Below the pieces are notes generated by a model. It was not told the DNA's origin and ran no database searches. It worked only from the letters and a program-made list of their open reading frames with translations. DNA of 64,000 nucleotides from Pseudomonadota bacterium (GTDB taxonomy: Bacteria > Pseudomonadota > Gammaproteobacteria > Burkholderiales > Burkholderiaceae_B), in the NCBI GenBank assembly GCA_023389155.1, contig JAEWEV010000025.1, positions 216,975 to 280,974 on the forward strand. The letters are read 5' to 3'. A program made the translations under genes and the position numbers. Of the stretch, positions 8,616-17,528 are shown piece by piece (position 1 is the first letter of the stretch; every line of letters begins with the position of its first letter).

Positions 8616-10916
8616 TCAGGAGACCAGCGCTTCTTCCTCAGAGTCCTTTTTTTCCCTGGGATCCGAATCGTTGAATGTGAGTGTGACCTCGTCCTTGTCA
8701 TCAATATCGACATAGACCGAGCCACCGCTGGCCAGCCGGCCAAAGAGCAGTTCGTCTGCCAGCGCACGGCGGATCACGTCCTGGATCAGCCGCTGCATGG
8801 GTCGTGCGCCCATGACAGGGTCAAAGCCCTTCTTGGCCAGATGCTGACGCAGTGCATCGGTAAACGTGGCTTCAACACGTTTGGCCTGCAACTGGTGCTC
8901 GAGCTCGATCAGGAACTTGTCGACCACGCGCATGATGATATCCTGCGACAGCGACGCAAACGGGATGATCGCATCAAGACGGTTACGGAACTCAGGCGAG
9001 AACATGCGTCTGATTTCCGCCATTTCATCCCCGCTCTGCCGGCTGTCTGCAAAGCCAATGGAACGACGGTTCAGCAGTTCAGCACCCGCATTCGTAGTCA
9101 TGATGATCACGACATTGCGAAAGTCAGATTTACGTCCGTTATTGTCAGTCAGCACGCCATGATCCATGACCTGCAACAGGATATTGAAAATATCGGGATG
9201 GGCTTTTTCAATCTCATCCAGCAGCAGAACACTGTGCGGCTGTTTATTGACCGCTTCTGTCAGCAGACCACCCTGGTCAAATCCCACGTATCCCGGCGGT
9301 GCACCGATAAGACGCGAAACAGCATGTCGCTCCATGTACTCGGACATATCAAAGCGAATGAGTTCGACGCCCAGGATAAACGCAAGCTGCTTGGCCACTT
9401 CGGTCTTGCCTACCCCGGTTGGGCCTGAGAACAGGAAGGAACCGATAGGTTTGTCCGGTTTACCCAGGCCTGAACGCGACATTTTGATCGCTGACGCCAG
9501 AGCAGTGATGGCTTCATCCTGACCGAAAACCACCGTTTTCAGATCGCGATCCAGCGTGGCCAGCTTGTTGCGGTCATCAGTGCTGACCGATTGCGGCGGA
9601 ATGCGAGCCATCTTGGAGACGACGTTTTCGATATCCGCTTTTCCAATAACCTTTTTCTGCCGGGATTTGGGCAGCAGTCGCTGAGCGGCCCCGCTTTCAT
9701 CAAGCACATCGATGGCCTTGTCAGGCAGATGCCGATCATTGATATGCTTGGCAGACAGTTCTGCTGCTGCCGTGATGGCTGCTGCCGAATAACGCACATG
9801 GTGATGCTCTTCGAATTTCGATTTCAGGCCACGCAGAATAAGAATTGTCTGCTCGACGGTGGGCTCACTGACGTCGATTTTCTGGAAGCGACGGGACAAC
9901 GCATGGTCTTTCTCAAAAATACCCCGGTATTCCTTGTACGTGGTCGCCCCCATGCAGCGCAGTGCCCCGGAAGACAGGGCTGGCTTGAGCAGATTGGAAG
10001 CATCCATGGTACCCCCCGACGCGGATCCGGCACCAATAAGAGTATGGATTTCATCGATGAACAGAACAGAGTCTGGCTGGCTGGCAAGTTGCTTGAGCAC
10101 CGCTTTCAGACGCTGTTCAAAGTCGCCGCGGTACTTGGTACCGGCAAGCAAGGAGCCCATATCCAGTGCATACACGCGTGCCTTGGACAGAATTTCGGGA
10201 ACATTGCCACTCGTGATACGCAGCGCCAGGCCTTCGGCAATGGCAGTTTTACCCACGCCCGCTTCACCGACCAGTAACGGATTGTTCTTGCGGCGACGGC
10301 ACAGAATCTGCACGACACGTTCAATTTCACTATCACGGCCAATCAGCGGATCGATTTTGCCGGCTTTGGCAAGCGAATTCAGGTCCGAAGCGTACAGTGC
10401 CAGCGGCGATTTGTTTTCTTCGGGCTCACCGGGCTGGGCCTCGGGTGGCGTTGAACTTTCATCCGGCGCAGGCGCGGCTGATTTGGTAATGCCGTGAGAA
10501 ATATAGTTCACCACATCCAGACGGGTGATATTCTGCTCCTGCAGATAAAACACGGCATGAGAGTCTTTTTCGCTAAAAATTGCGACCAGCACGTTGGCCC
10601 CGGTGGCCGGACTCTTGGCATTACCATTTGACGAGACGTGCATGATGGCGCGCTGAATGACGCGCTGGAAGCCCAGCGTAGGTTGTGTATCCACCTCTTC
10701 TGTGCCACCCACGATGGGCGTGTTGGCATCAATAAAGGCACGCAGCTTACTGCGCAACTGTTCGATATCGGCATCGCATGCCGTCAAGACTTCCCTGGCA
10801 GCCGCGTTGTCCAGCAGGACCAGCAACAGGTGTTCGACGGTAATAAATTCATGGCGTGCGGAGCGCGCATCCACAAATGCCATATGAAGTGTTACTTCGA
10901 GTTCTTGAGAAATCAC
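8616..10916 (-). CDS. clpA: ClpA, ATPase/unfoldase of the ClpAP protease
   Basis: 766-residue Hsp100 unfoldase that feeds substrates, including ClpS-delivered N-end-rule proteins, to ClpP. Seen: N-domain (1-145), NBD1 with Walker A GEAGVGKTA at about 217-225, and NBD2 with Walker A SGPTGVGKTE near 490-500 and FDMSEYMERHAVSRLIGAPP-type sequence. The start is GTG at 10916, chosen for the strong GGAGGA just upstream. clpS lies 43 nt upstream and pqiA begins 2 nt downstream. Length and architecture are normal for ClpA. Confidence 0.97.
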   Translation of the reverse strand: MISQELEVTLHMAFVDARSARHEFITVEHLLLVLLDNAAAREVLTACDADIEQLRSKLRAFIDANTPIVGGTEEVDTQPTLGFQRVIQRAIMHVSSNGNAKSPATGANVLVAIFSEKDSHAVFYLQEQNITRLDVVNYISHGITKSAAPAPDESSTPPEAQPGEPEENKSPLALYASDLNSLAKAGKIDPLIGRDSEIERVVQILCRRRKNNPLLVGEAGVGKTAIAEGLALRITSGNVPEILSKARVYALDMGSLLAGTKYRGDFEQRLKAVLKQLASQPDSVLFIDEIHTLIGAGSASGGTMDASNLLKPALSSGALRCMGATTYKEYRGIFEKDHALSRRFQKIDVSEPTVEQTILILRGLKSKFEEHHHVRYSAAAITAAAELSAKHINDRHLPDKAIDVLDESGAAQRLLPKSRQKKVIGKADIENVVSKMARIPPQSVSTDDRNKLATLDRDLKTVVFGQDEAITALASAIKMSRSGLGKPDKPIGSFLFSGPTGVGKTEVAKQLAFILGVELIRFDMSEYMERHAVSRLIGAPPGYVGFDQGGLLTEAVNKQPHSVLLLDEIEKAHPDIFNILLQVMDHGVLTDNNGRKSDFRNVVIIMTTNAGAELLNRRSIGFADSRQSGDEMAEIRRMFSPEFRNRLDAIIPFASLSQDIIMRVVDKFLIELEHQLQAKRVEATFTDALRQHLAKKGFDPVMGARPMQRLIQDVIRRALADELLFGRLASGGSVYVDIDDKDEVTLTFNDSDPREKKDSEEEALVS

Positions 10917-10959
10917 TTTTTCCTCCGTCTAAACATCTGCCCCGGCACGGCCAGGACCA

Positions 10960-11268
10960 TTACAAATCTACGGGTTCCATCACGCACTGCAAAGGATGCT
11001 GGTGTGAACGCGCGTACTGCGCAACGGTTGCGACTTTCGTGGCGGCAATATCCTTGGTGTAGACACCACAGACGCCCTTACCATCATGATGCACTTTTAA
11101 CATGATCACCGTGGCTTCTTCCTCTGATTTTGAAAAAATCTTCTGTAAAACCGAAACAACGAAATCCATGGGCGTGTAATCATCGTTGAGAAGCAGCACC
11201 TGATACATGGGAGGAGGCGCCAATTTCGCCTTTTGCGCTTCAGTGACAATGCCTGACTGCTGAGCCAT
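10960..11268 (-). CDS. clpS: ClpS, N-end-rule adaptor
   Basis: 102-residue adaptor that binds proteins with destabilising N-terminal residues and delivers them to ClpA. The signature LLNDDYTPMDFVV and the VHHDGKGVCGVYTKDIA block (residues about 64-80) are present, preceded by the usual disordered N-terminal 25 residues. It is the first gene of the minus-strand series clpS-clpA-pqiA-pqiB-pqiC, with a plausible promoter directly upstream. Confidence 0.96.
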   Translation of the reverse strand: MAQQSGIVTEAQKAKLAPPPMYQVLLLNDDYTPMDFVVSVLQKIFSKSEEEATVIMLKVHHDGKGVCGVYTKDIAATKVATVAQYARSHQHPLQCVMEPVDL

Positions 11269-11290
11269 ACCGAACCTGATTGAGAAAGTC

Positions 11291-11320
11291 TTTATATTGA
11301 TACTTTATACGATATTTCAA
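11291..11320 (-). promoter_or_regulatory. Probable promoter of clpS-clpA
   Basis: On the minus strand TTGAAA (11315-11320) and TATAAA (11291-11296) are separated by 18 nt, 22 nt upstream of the clpS ATG. Five-of-six type matches to the sigma-70 hexamers in AT-rich DNA make it plausible. The -35 reads CTTGAAA, reminiscent of a heat-shock -35, but no matching CCCAT-type -10 is seen. Confidence 0.5.
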
Positions 11321-11506
11321 GTGCTGTTGTTTATGAACCCCAGAATTATCGGTAATTTCCACTATTGACTCACCTAATTTTAATCCGCATCATTTATTTA
11401 TACTGAAAAATAGTATCTACAAAGCTGTTTCAGTATCTTTTCGGCAATAAACGGGTCATCGTTCATTTGCCATGGGTTGGTAATATCTTGAGCAGAGGCT
11501 GTAAGT

Positions 11507-11755
11507 ATGTCAGAAACAACGGAAACAACAGTCCCGGAAGAAGGCGGTAACAAACAGACCGGGACAGTCAAATGGTTTAACGATGCCAAAGGGTTTGGTT
11601 TCATTACCCCCGATGGTGGTGGAGAAGACCTTTTCGCCCATTTTTCATCAATCCAGATGAATGGATTCAAAACACTGAAAGAAGGTCAGCGTGTTACTTT
11701 TGAGATTGCACAGGGTCCAAAAGGTCAACAGGCACTCAATATTATGGCAGCATAG
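11507..11755 (+). CDS. Cold-shock domain protein
   Basis: 82-residue CspA-family protein. The cold-shock domain covers residues 18-82 with RNP1 (KGFGFI) and RNP2 (DLFAHF), so it binds single-stranded RNA/DNA as an RNA chaperone. It carries a 15-residue acidic N-terminal extension (Glu/Thr-rich) that typical 67-70-residue Csp proteins lack; there is no later ATG before the conserved GTVKWFN, so the extension is probably genuine. It stands divergent from clpS with about 240 nt between them, room for its own promoter and leader. Confidence 0.93.
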   Translation: MSETTETTVPEEGGNKQTGTVKWFNDAKGFGFITPDGGGEDLFAHFSSIQMNGFKTLKEGQRVTFEIAQGPKGQQALNIMAA

Positions 11756-11779
11756 CCTGTATTTTTACAGACTCAGTCC

Positions 11780-12304
11780 ATGTCCCTGTCCGCATCAAGG
11801 TTCTTGCGGGTAACGCTGATCGCGGGCTGCACCGTTCTAGCAGGCCTTTTCATTGGCCAACGGATCGCTGCTGCCCGCGTTTCAGGTTCCGCCTCCCCTC
11901 TCCCTCATTCAACACTTAGCCTCAATAATCACATTGTCTCTGTCGAAGTGGCAGATACTGACGCCCGGCGCGCCACCGGTCTGATGCATCGCAAAACACT
12001 TGCAGAAGATCATGGCATGCTTTTTGTTTTTCCGGATGACCAGCCCCGCTGCTTCTGGATGAAAAACACCCACATTCCACTGTCCATTGCGTTTATTGAC
12101 GCACAGGGCGCGATTGTCGCCCTGGATGAAATGCAGCCACTGAGTGAAGAAACGCATTGCTCAGGATCCAATGCGAAGTATGCGCTGGAAATGAACCAGA
12201 ACTGGTTTCGTCACCATGGCGTGCGGGTCGGTGATAATATCGAAGCTGTCCTGCCGGACACGTTACCGACCGCAAGAGACGAAACACCGGCATCATCACA
12301 GTAA
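11780..12304 (+). CDS. DUF192 family exported protein
   Basis: 174 residues. An N-terminal hydrophobic segment (about 8-30) acts as signal peptide or anchor, followed by a DUF192 domain. Family signs are VEVADTDARRATGLMHR, GMLFVFP, and the FWMKNTHIPLSIAFID block around residues 90-110. The function of DUF192 proteins is not established. It starts 24 nt after the cold-shock gene. The C-terminal 20 residues are Thr/Pro-rich and probably unstructured. Confidence 0.88.
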   Translation: MSLSASRFLRVTLIAGCTVLAGLFIGQRIAAARVSGSASPLPHSTLSLNNHIVSVEVADTDARRATGLMHRKTLAEDHGMLFVFPDDQPRCFWMKNTHIPLSIAFIDAQGAIVALDEMQPLSEETHCSGSNAKYALEMNQNWFRHHGVRVGDNIEAVLPDTLPTARDETPASSQ

Positions 12305-12315
12305 AAAGGTTTTTT

Positions 12316-12672
12316 ATGAAAGCAATCTGGTATATTCTGCTGGGAAGCAGCCTGGGTTTACTGTCGGCATGTGCCGGCATCACCCTGCCCGAATATCAAA
12401 AACCCGTTATCGAACGCAACTCGGACGTGCAACCCAAGATGCTCGCAGCATGCATCCTGAATGGGTGGAAGGGGCCCTATCCTGCCGCAAATCTGAAAAT
12501 GTCAGATGCCGATCATTATTTCGGCGCGATTCCCGGCCCTGATGAGCCCCAGGCCAAAATCAGTGTCGGACCGAGAACCATAGATAGCAATTCGGGCTCA
12601 CGCGTTGTCCTGCGCGTTGCCGAAGGAACCTCGCCGAATATCGTCAGCATTGTTGAACAGTGCATGCGATGA
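12316..12672 (+). CDS. Small lipoprotein of unknown function
   Basis: 118 residues with a signal peptide and lipobox LSAC at about residue 19, so it is probably a lipidated envelope protein. The mature part contains two cysteines (one in ILNGWK context, one near the C-terminus, EQCMR) that could form a disulfide. I do not recognise a family. It begins 11 nt after the DUF192 gene with AAAAGG upstream and ends before a shared terminator, so the two are probably co-transcribed. Confidence 0.78.
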   Translation: MKAIWYILLGSSLGLLSACAGITLPEYQKPVIERNSDVQPKMLAACILNGWKGPYPAANLKMSDADHYFGAIPGPDEPQAKISVGPRTIDSNSGSRVVLRVAEGTSPNIVSIVEQCMR

Positions 12673-12740
12673 GCAGGTGCCTCGATCCTGCGCACCGGTT
12701 GACTCAGGGACCCTGTCCAGGTCTTCTTTATCAGGACACA

Positions 12741-12780
12741 AAAAATGCCGCCGGTCAGACTGCACCAGCGGCATTTTTTT
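12741..12780. terminator. Bidirectional terminator between the lipoprotein gene and sodB
   Basis: AAAAATGCCGC (12741-12751) and GCGGCATTTTTTT (12768-12780) form a stem with an A-run on one side and a T-run on the other, so it can terminate both the plus-strand lipoprotein transcript and the minus-strand sodB transcript. Confidence 0.85.
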
Positions 12781-12817
12781 ATCATTTAAAAGCCATCACT
12801 GGCTTTTACTGTGGATC

Positions 12818-13393
12818 TCAACCCAGGTTTTTGTTCGCAAAATCCCAATTGGCCAGCTTCCAGAATGATTCCAGATATTTGGGACGTGCATTACGATAAT
12901 CAATATAGTAAGCATGCTCCCAGACATCACAGGTAAGCAGCGGAACGTCATCTGTTGTCAGTGGTGTTTTGGCATTGCTGGTATTGACGATATCCAGAGA
13001 ACCATCGGTTTTTTTGACCAGCCAGGTCCAGCCTGAGCCAAAATTGCCGGCGGCAGATTTGTTGAACTCTTCCTTGAATTTATCGACGTTGCCCCATTTC
13101 TTGTTGATACCTTCAAGAACGGCGCCGGATGGCTCGCTGCCACCGGGTGTCAGGCTATTCCAGTAGAACGTGTGGTTCCAGATCTGTGCAGCCTGGTTGA
13201 ACATGACGCCTTCGGATTTCTTGACTGTCTCTTCCAGAGTCGCGTTTTCGAATTCTGTGCCTGGAATCAGTTCGTTGAGTTTGTCAACATAGGCTTTATG
13301 ATGTTTGCCATAATGATATTCAAGCGTTTCTTTGGAAATAGTAGGTGCGAGTGCATCCATTTCATAGGGAAGTGGAGGTAAGCTGTGTGCCAT
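12818..13393 (-). CDS. sodB: Iron superoxide dismutase
   Basis: 191-residue cytoplasmic Fe-type superoxide dismutase converting superoxide to oxygen and hydrogen peroxide. Metal ligands are visible: His27, His74 (in NHTFYW), Asp156 and His160 (DVWEHAYY). The AAQ-x-W motif places Gln70 as in iron rather than manganese enzymes. Strong AAGGAG ribosome-binding site. It lies 50 nt downstream of xseA on the same strand and shares a bidirectional terminator at its 3' end. Confidence 0.97.
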   Translation of the reverse strand: MAHSLPPLPYEMDALAPTISKETLEYHYGKHHKAYVDKLNELIPGTEFENATLEETVKKSEGVMFNQAAQIWNHTFYWNSLTPGGSEPSGAVLEGINKKWGNVDKFKEEFNKSAAGNFGSGWTWLVKKTDGSLDIVNTSNAKTPLTTDDVPLLTCDVWEHAYYIDYRNARPKYLESFWKLANWDFANKNLG

Positions 13394-13443
13394 GTAGATC
13401 TCCTTGTCAAAGTGAAAAAGGTTTTCAGATGATACCTTAAATT

Positions 13444-14793
13444 CTAGGTGCGATTCGGAATGACCCTGACCTGCTGCGTACCTTTCTCGAGCTCCAGCGT
13501 CAGAGCCTGTCCTTCATGCATGGCAGCGGGATCACGCTGCACATGTCCTGCTTCATCATAGACGATGGCATAACCGCGCCCCAGGACAGCACGCGGATTT
13601 ATCGTTTCAAATTGTGTATATGCGCGCTCGAAACGCCGCACCGTCTGACTCATGTATCGGTCCATGGCCCGATCCAGCCGGGCAAGTAACGTGTTCACCT
13701 GGTTTCGCGCCCTTGTGACATCGGGCCTCGCGTGCTCCAGTGCCTGAGTCAGCAGGGCTACCCTGTTTCGCTTATGGCTGAGCGCAGCGCGTTGGCTGCC
13801 ATCGAGCTGACGCAAGGCGTGCACCATACGGACACGATCAGCGCGCATCTTTTGTGCGGGTGACACCAGCCGCCCTGACAGACGATCCAGCCGCAGGCTG
13901 AGATTTTCCAGCATGCGTTGCTGGTGCCGCGTCAGTCGCTCAGTCAGCCCGGCAATTTCGCCGAGCCAATCACGCCGTGGCCGGCACGCCAGTTCTGCCG
14001 CTGCGGTAGGTGTTGGCGCGCGCAGATCCGCTACAAAATCGGCAATGGTGAAGTCGGTCTCGTGCCCGACCCCCGAAATGATGGGGACACGACTAGCCGC
14101 GATCAGTCGCGCCAGGGATTCGTCGTTGAAACTCCAGAGGTCCTCCATGCTTCCTCCCCCGCGCACCAGCAACAGCACGTCCACCTCGTTCCGCATCTGG
14201 GCATGGGCCAGGGCGGTCATGATTTCATTTGCCGCTTCCCTTCCCTGCACGGCTGTCGGATAAATGACAATGTCGACATGAGGCGCCCGCCGGGTCAGCG
14301 CCGTCAGTACGTCGTGCAGCGCTGCTGCACCCAGCGACGTAATAACGCCTATCCGGCGCGCAAAGGACGGCAGCGGTTTTTTTCTTGAAGCATCGAGCAG
14401 CCCTTCATCCTGCAAGCGGGCACGGATGGCAAGAAACTGTTCATACAGATTTCCCTGTCCCGCCCGACGCAGGGATTCAACCTGCAACTGATAATCGCCA
14501 CGGGGCTCGTACAGGGTTACCCGGGCGCGCACATCAATTCGTTCCCCGGACGCGGGCACAAAATCGAGTAGCGCTGTCTTGCCGCGAAACATGACAGCGC
14601 GGACGGAAGCGCGCTCATCTTTGAGGGTGAAATACCAATGTCCCGACGATGCCCTCACAAAATTGGAAACTTCTCCGGTTACCCATAACGCAGGCACACC
14701 TTCTTCCAGCAACCGTCCGACACGTCGATTCAGTTGCGCGACCGATAACATTTTTTCGCTTGACAAGGCGCGGTTAATTTCTGGATTTTCCAA
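13444..14793 (-). CDS. xseA: Exodeoxyribonuclease VII large subunit
   Basis: 449-residue catalytic subunit of ExoVII, which degrades single-stranded DNA to oligonucleotides in mismatch and recombination repair. The N-terminal OB-fold (about 15-110, with WVTGEVSNF) is followed by the catalytic domain (GVITS...AALHDVLT, the RGGGSMEDLW block and SGVGHETD) and a coiled-coil C-terminal region. xseB is not in this window. It lies upstream of sodB on the minus strand and faces the AT-rich intergenic region before lpxK. Confidence 0.95.
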   Translation of the reverse strand: MENPEINRALSSEKMLSVAQLNRRVGRLLEEGVPALWVTGEVSNFVRASSGHWYFTLKDERASVRAVMFRGKTALLDFVPASGERIDVRARVTLYEPRGDYQLQVESLRRAGQGNLYEQFLAIRARLQDEGLLDASRKKPLPSFARRIGVITSLGAAALHDVLTALTRRAPHVDIVIYPTAVQGREAANEIMTALAHAQMRNEVDVLLLVRGGGSMEDLWSFNDESLARLIAASRVPIISGVGHETDFTIADFVADLRAPTPTAAAELACRPRRDWLGEIAGLTERLTRHQQRMLENLSLRLDRLSGRLVSPAQKMRADRVRMVHALRQLDGSQRAALSHKRNRVALLTQALEHARPDVTRARNQVNTLLARLDRAMDRYMSQTVRRFERAYTQFETINPRAVLGRGYAIVYDEAGHVQRDPAAMHEGQALTLELEKGTQQVRVIPNRT

Positions 14794-15350
14794 ATTTCAA
14801 ATTCCAAACTGTCCACAAAAATCAAAAATCAAGGGCCTGTGTATTTTTTCGGCCTATTACAAAGTATTTCTGATTTGAATTCTCACAAATACCTTGTATG
14901 TTATTGATTTAAAACAAATAAAAATATTTCAAATAAATTGCACAATGATTAAGCAAACAAAGCCTGTGCTTGTGCAGATACGCCATTACAGCATCTTATT
15001 AACAGAATTATCCACAGAAAATGTGAGTAGTTACATTTGCCCCTATTGGGAAAAATATCCGGTACGATTTGTGCATCTCACTCGCCCATTAATTACGCCG
15101 TCGTTGCGCCAGGCATACATGACGGGTCGTGCAAAGAAAGCAAAATAACGTGGAAAGTGTTGACACTAAGCCGGTCACAATATATTCAATGGAATCGTAC
15201 TGTCCGTCCCCGAGCCGGCTAAACACGCCCGGTTTGATGCGATAATGCTGTCCATACCGTTCTTCCGGTTCAACCGCTACACACCGACCACCTGATTCAA
15301 TTGGTTCGCTGCGCTCGCCACTATTGCTAAGGTATCATCATAAGCCCGCC
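14794..15350. other. AT-rich intergenic region with a DnaA box, no gene
   Basis: 557 bp between divergent xseA and lpxK. The part from about 14800 to 15030 is visibly AT-rich compared with its neighbours. A perfect DnaA box TTATCCACA lies at 15008-15016 and a 7-of-9 match (CTGTCCACA) at 14809-14817. A possible frame at 14894-15148 has no start context or family features and I do not call it. It is not the chromosomal origin as far as gene context tells (no dnaA, gidA or rpmH). Confidence 0.6.
15160..15186 (+). promoter_or_regulatory. Possible lpxK promoter
   Basis: TTGACA (15160-15165) and TATATT (15181-15186) are separated by 15 nt, shorter than the ideal 17. It lies about 165 nt upstream of lpxK and would give a long leader. 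No other clear promoter is visible. Confidence 0.35.
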
Positions 15351-16430
15351 ATGGTATTGAAAAAACATTCCACCCTGACCAATTCGCTGCTGAGTCAATG
15401 GCAAACCGGTGGACGGCTTTCCGACCTGCTGTTACCCCTATCATGGATCACGCGACTGGCCGTTGAAACCAAAACCTGGCTATACTCCCATGGGTTAAGA
15501 AAACAGAACCGATTGCCGGTACCCGTGATTGTGGTTGGCAATATTTTCGTTGGCGGTACGGGCAAAACGCCTTTTGTTCTGTCCCTCATCGACGCATTGC
15601 GTGAACGTGGCTGGCAGCCGGGCATCATCAGCCGCGGCTATGGTGTTGACATCGGGCCACAGCCCCGCTACGGATATGGCGCAGACGTCGCGGCCACCGA
15701 GCTGGGCGATGAGCCGGCCATGCTTGCCCGGTCCGCCCCCATTGCCGTACACCCCAATCGTACCCTGGCCGCCCATTGCCTGCTTCAACACTATCCGGAT
15801 ACGACTGTCATCATTGCCGACGATGGCCTGCAACACCTGGCACTGGGCCGCGACATCGAAATCGCCGTTCAGGATACGCGTGGTATTGGCAACGGCCGTC
15901 TGCTTCCTGCCGGCCCGCTGCGTGAACCCGCCTCACGTCTGGAAAGGGTAGATTATCTTGTACTCAACGCCCCCGCCGGCGATGCAGCAGCCTGCGGCGA
16001 TGTACCTTCGCCCCCCGTAAATTCGGGGGGAACCCCGGTGCGCCAGATTGTGATGCAGTTACACCCGACCCGTATCGTGCATCTGCAGTCGGGTCGGGCA
16101 GCCAGTCCGTCCCAATGGGTGTCCGAACATCAGGAGCAATCTGTTGTCGCCATTGCGGGCATCGGTCACCCTCCCCGATTTTTCAGAACGCTTGAGCAGG
16201 CTGGTGTGCCTGTACAGCGAACAATTGCATTTGCAGATCACCACCCCTTCACAGCCGAAGAACTTCTCGCAATCGACGCCGATCAGATTCTGATGACAGC
16301 AAAAGACGCCGCCAAGTGCCGGGGTCTGCAGGACAGCCGCCTGTGGAGTGTTGAGGTAGCCCCCAGGTTTTCCGATGGCGATTTTTTCGATGAGATCGCT
16401 CAAAAACTCAATTCTTTACCGGTATACTGA
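15351..16430 (+). CDS. lpxK: Tetraacyldisaccharide 4'-kinase
   Basis: 359-residue inner-membrane kinase that phosphorylates the 4' position of the lipid A disaccharide precursor. The Walker A VGGTGKTPF follows PVIVVGN, then SRGYG, DDGLQH and the C-terminal TAKDA/K segment typical of LpxK; a hydrophobic N-terminal region anchors it. ATG at 15351 is preferred to the TTG 27 nt upstream because the family N-terminus aligns there. It opens the series lpxK-ycaR-kdsB-adk, so lipid A and KDO synthesis are encoded side by side. Confidence 0.95.
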   Translation: MVLKKHSTLTNSLLSQWQTGGRLSDLLLPLSWITRLAVETKTWLYSHGLRKQNRLPVPVIVVGNIFVGGTGKTPFVLSLIDALRERGWQPGIISRGYGVDIGPQPRYGYGADVAATELGDEPAMLARSAPIAVHPNRTLAAHCLLQHYPDTTVIIADDGLQHLALGRDIEIAVQDTRGIGNGRLLPAGPLREPASRLERVDYLVLNAPAGDAAACGDVPSPPVNSGGTPVRQIVMQLHPTRIVHLQSGRAASPSQWVSEHQEQSVVAIAGIGHPPRFFRTLEQAGVPVQRTIAFADHHPFTAEELLAIDADQILMTAKDAAKCRGLQDSRLWSVEVAPRFSDGDFFDEIAQKLNSLPVY

Positions 16431-16460
16431 TCCATTCGACAGAACTTTATCGCATTCACT

Positions 16461-16673
16461 ATGGACTCACATTTTCTCAAGCTCCTCGTCTGCCCTCTGT
16501 GCAACAGCCCTCTGCGCCACGATCAGAGTCAGCAGGAACTGATCTGTCAGTACGACAAGCTTGCCTACCCAATCAGAAACGGCATTCCCGTCATGCTGAA
16601 AGAAGAAGCGCGCTCCCTGAATCAGCCGCAAGGCGCGTCGGACCCATCCTCTGCTAAAGACAGCGCACACTGA
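16461..16673 (+). CDS. YcaR/Trm112-family small protein
   Basis: 70-residue UPF0434 (YcaR) protein with C-P-L-C at residues 11-14, a third cysteine in ELICQYDK, and the conserved LAYPIR-x-GIPVML. It is typically encoded between lpxK and kdsB, as here. The role is not established; Trm112-like proteins often act as zinc-binding activators of methyltransferases, but that is family knowledge only. Confidence 0.9.
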   Translation: MDSHFLKLLVCPLCNSPLRHDQSQQELICQYDKLAYPIRNGIPVMLKEEARSLNQPQGASDPSSAKDSAH

Positions 16674-16674
16674 T

Positions 16675-17463
16675 ATGACGGGCTTTATCGTTATCGTGCC
16701 CGCACGCGCCGCTTCCACGCGACTGCCGGGCAAAATGCTGGCAGATATTGACGGCGTGCCCATGGTGGTGCGCACTGCCAGGCAGGCGGCGCGGTCCGCG
16801 GCCGACCAGGTAATCATCGCGACAGATGATCACCATATTGCCGAAGTGGCCGGGAATCATGGCTGTACGGTGCTGCTCACGCGTGCAGACCATCCGTCCG
16901 GCACCGACAGACTGGCCGAGGTGGTTAACCAGCTCGCCCTGCCCGACGACCAGATTATCGTCAACGTGCAGGGTGACGAACCAATGATCGAACCCGACAT
17001 TATCAACCTGACAGCCGGCGATCTGCTGAACAACAGCGCCGCAGCGATTTCAACCTGCGCCTATCCGCTGACCGATGCCGCGGATTTTTTTAATTCGAAC
17101 ATCGTCAAGGTTGCCTGTTCCGCCGACCAGTACGCACTATATTTCTCGCGCGCCCCAATTCCCTGGGCGCGCAACCATTTCGGTAGCGGCACCAATGGTT
17201 CGACTGATGACTCTATTGCCCTTCCTACAGGTTTTCCCGCATTGCATCATATTGGGTTATACGCTTATCGTAGCGGGTTCCTGAAAATTTTTCCGACCCT
17301 TGCCCAGGGGCCGCTGGAAGCCTTCGAGTCACTCGAACAGCTTCGCGCTCTGGAACACGGGTTTCGTATTCATGTTGTGGTTACGGCCAGCGCGCCCATG
17401 CCAGGCGTGGACACCCAGGAAGATCTCGAACGAGTTCGCAATTTTTTTCGCGACTCGCCTTAA
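16675..17463 (+). CDS. kdsB: 3-deoxy-manno-octulosonate cytidylyltransferase
   Basis: 262-residue enzyme that activates KDO with CTP to CMP-KDO for lipopolysaccharide core synthesis. Seen: PARAASTRLPGK nucleotide-binding loop at residues 7-18, ATDD, NVQGDEP, and the HIGLYAYR segment near residue 190. It begins 1 nt after the ycaR stop codon, indicating translational coupling. Length is normal. Confidence 0.96.
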   Translation: MTGFIVIVPARAASTRLPGKMLADIDGVPMVVRTARQAARSAADQVIIATDDHHIAEVAGNHGCTVLLTRADHPSGTDRLAEVVNQLALPDDQIIVNVQGDEPMIEPDIINLTAGDLLNNSAAAISTCAYPLTDAADFFNSNIVKVACSADQYALYFSRAPIPWARNHFGSGTNGSTDDSIALPTGFPALHHIGLYAYRSGFLKIFPTLAQGPLEAFESLEQLRALEHGFRIHVVVTASAPMPGVDTQEDLERVRNFFRDSP

Positions 17464-17528
17464 TTTTGCAATGCATCATATAAAATAGCATTCCGTTAGT
17501 AACAAATAACAACATCCAGGAGGGATCC

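Noticed and set aside
14894..15148. 84-codon frame in the AT-rich gap
   Set aside because: No ribosome-binding site, no family similarity, AT-rich composition makes a chance open frame likely.
14794..15350. Chromosomal replication origin
   Set aside because: One perfect and one imperfect DnaA box with no dnaA, dnaN, gidA or rpmH context is not enough.
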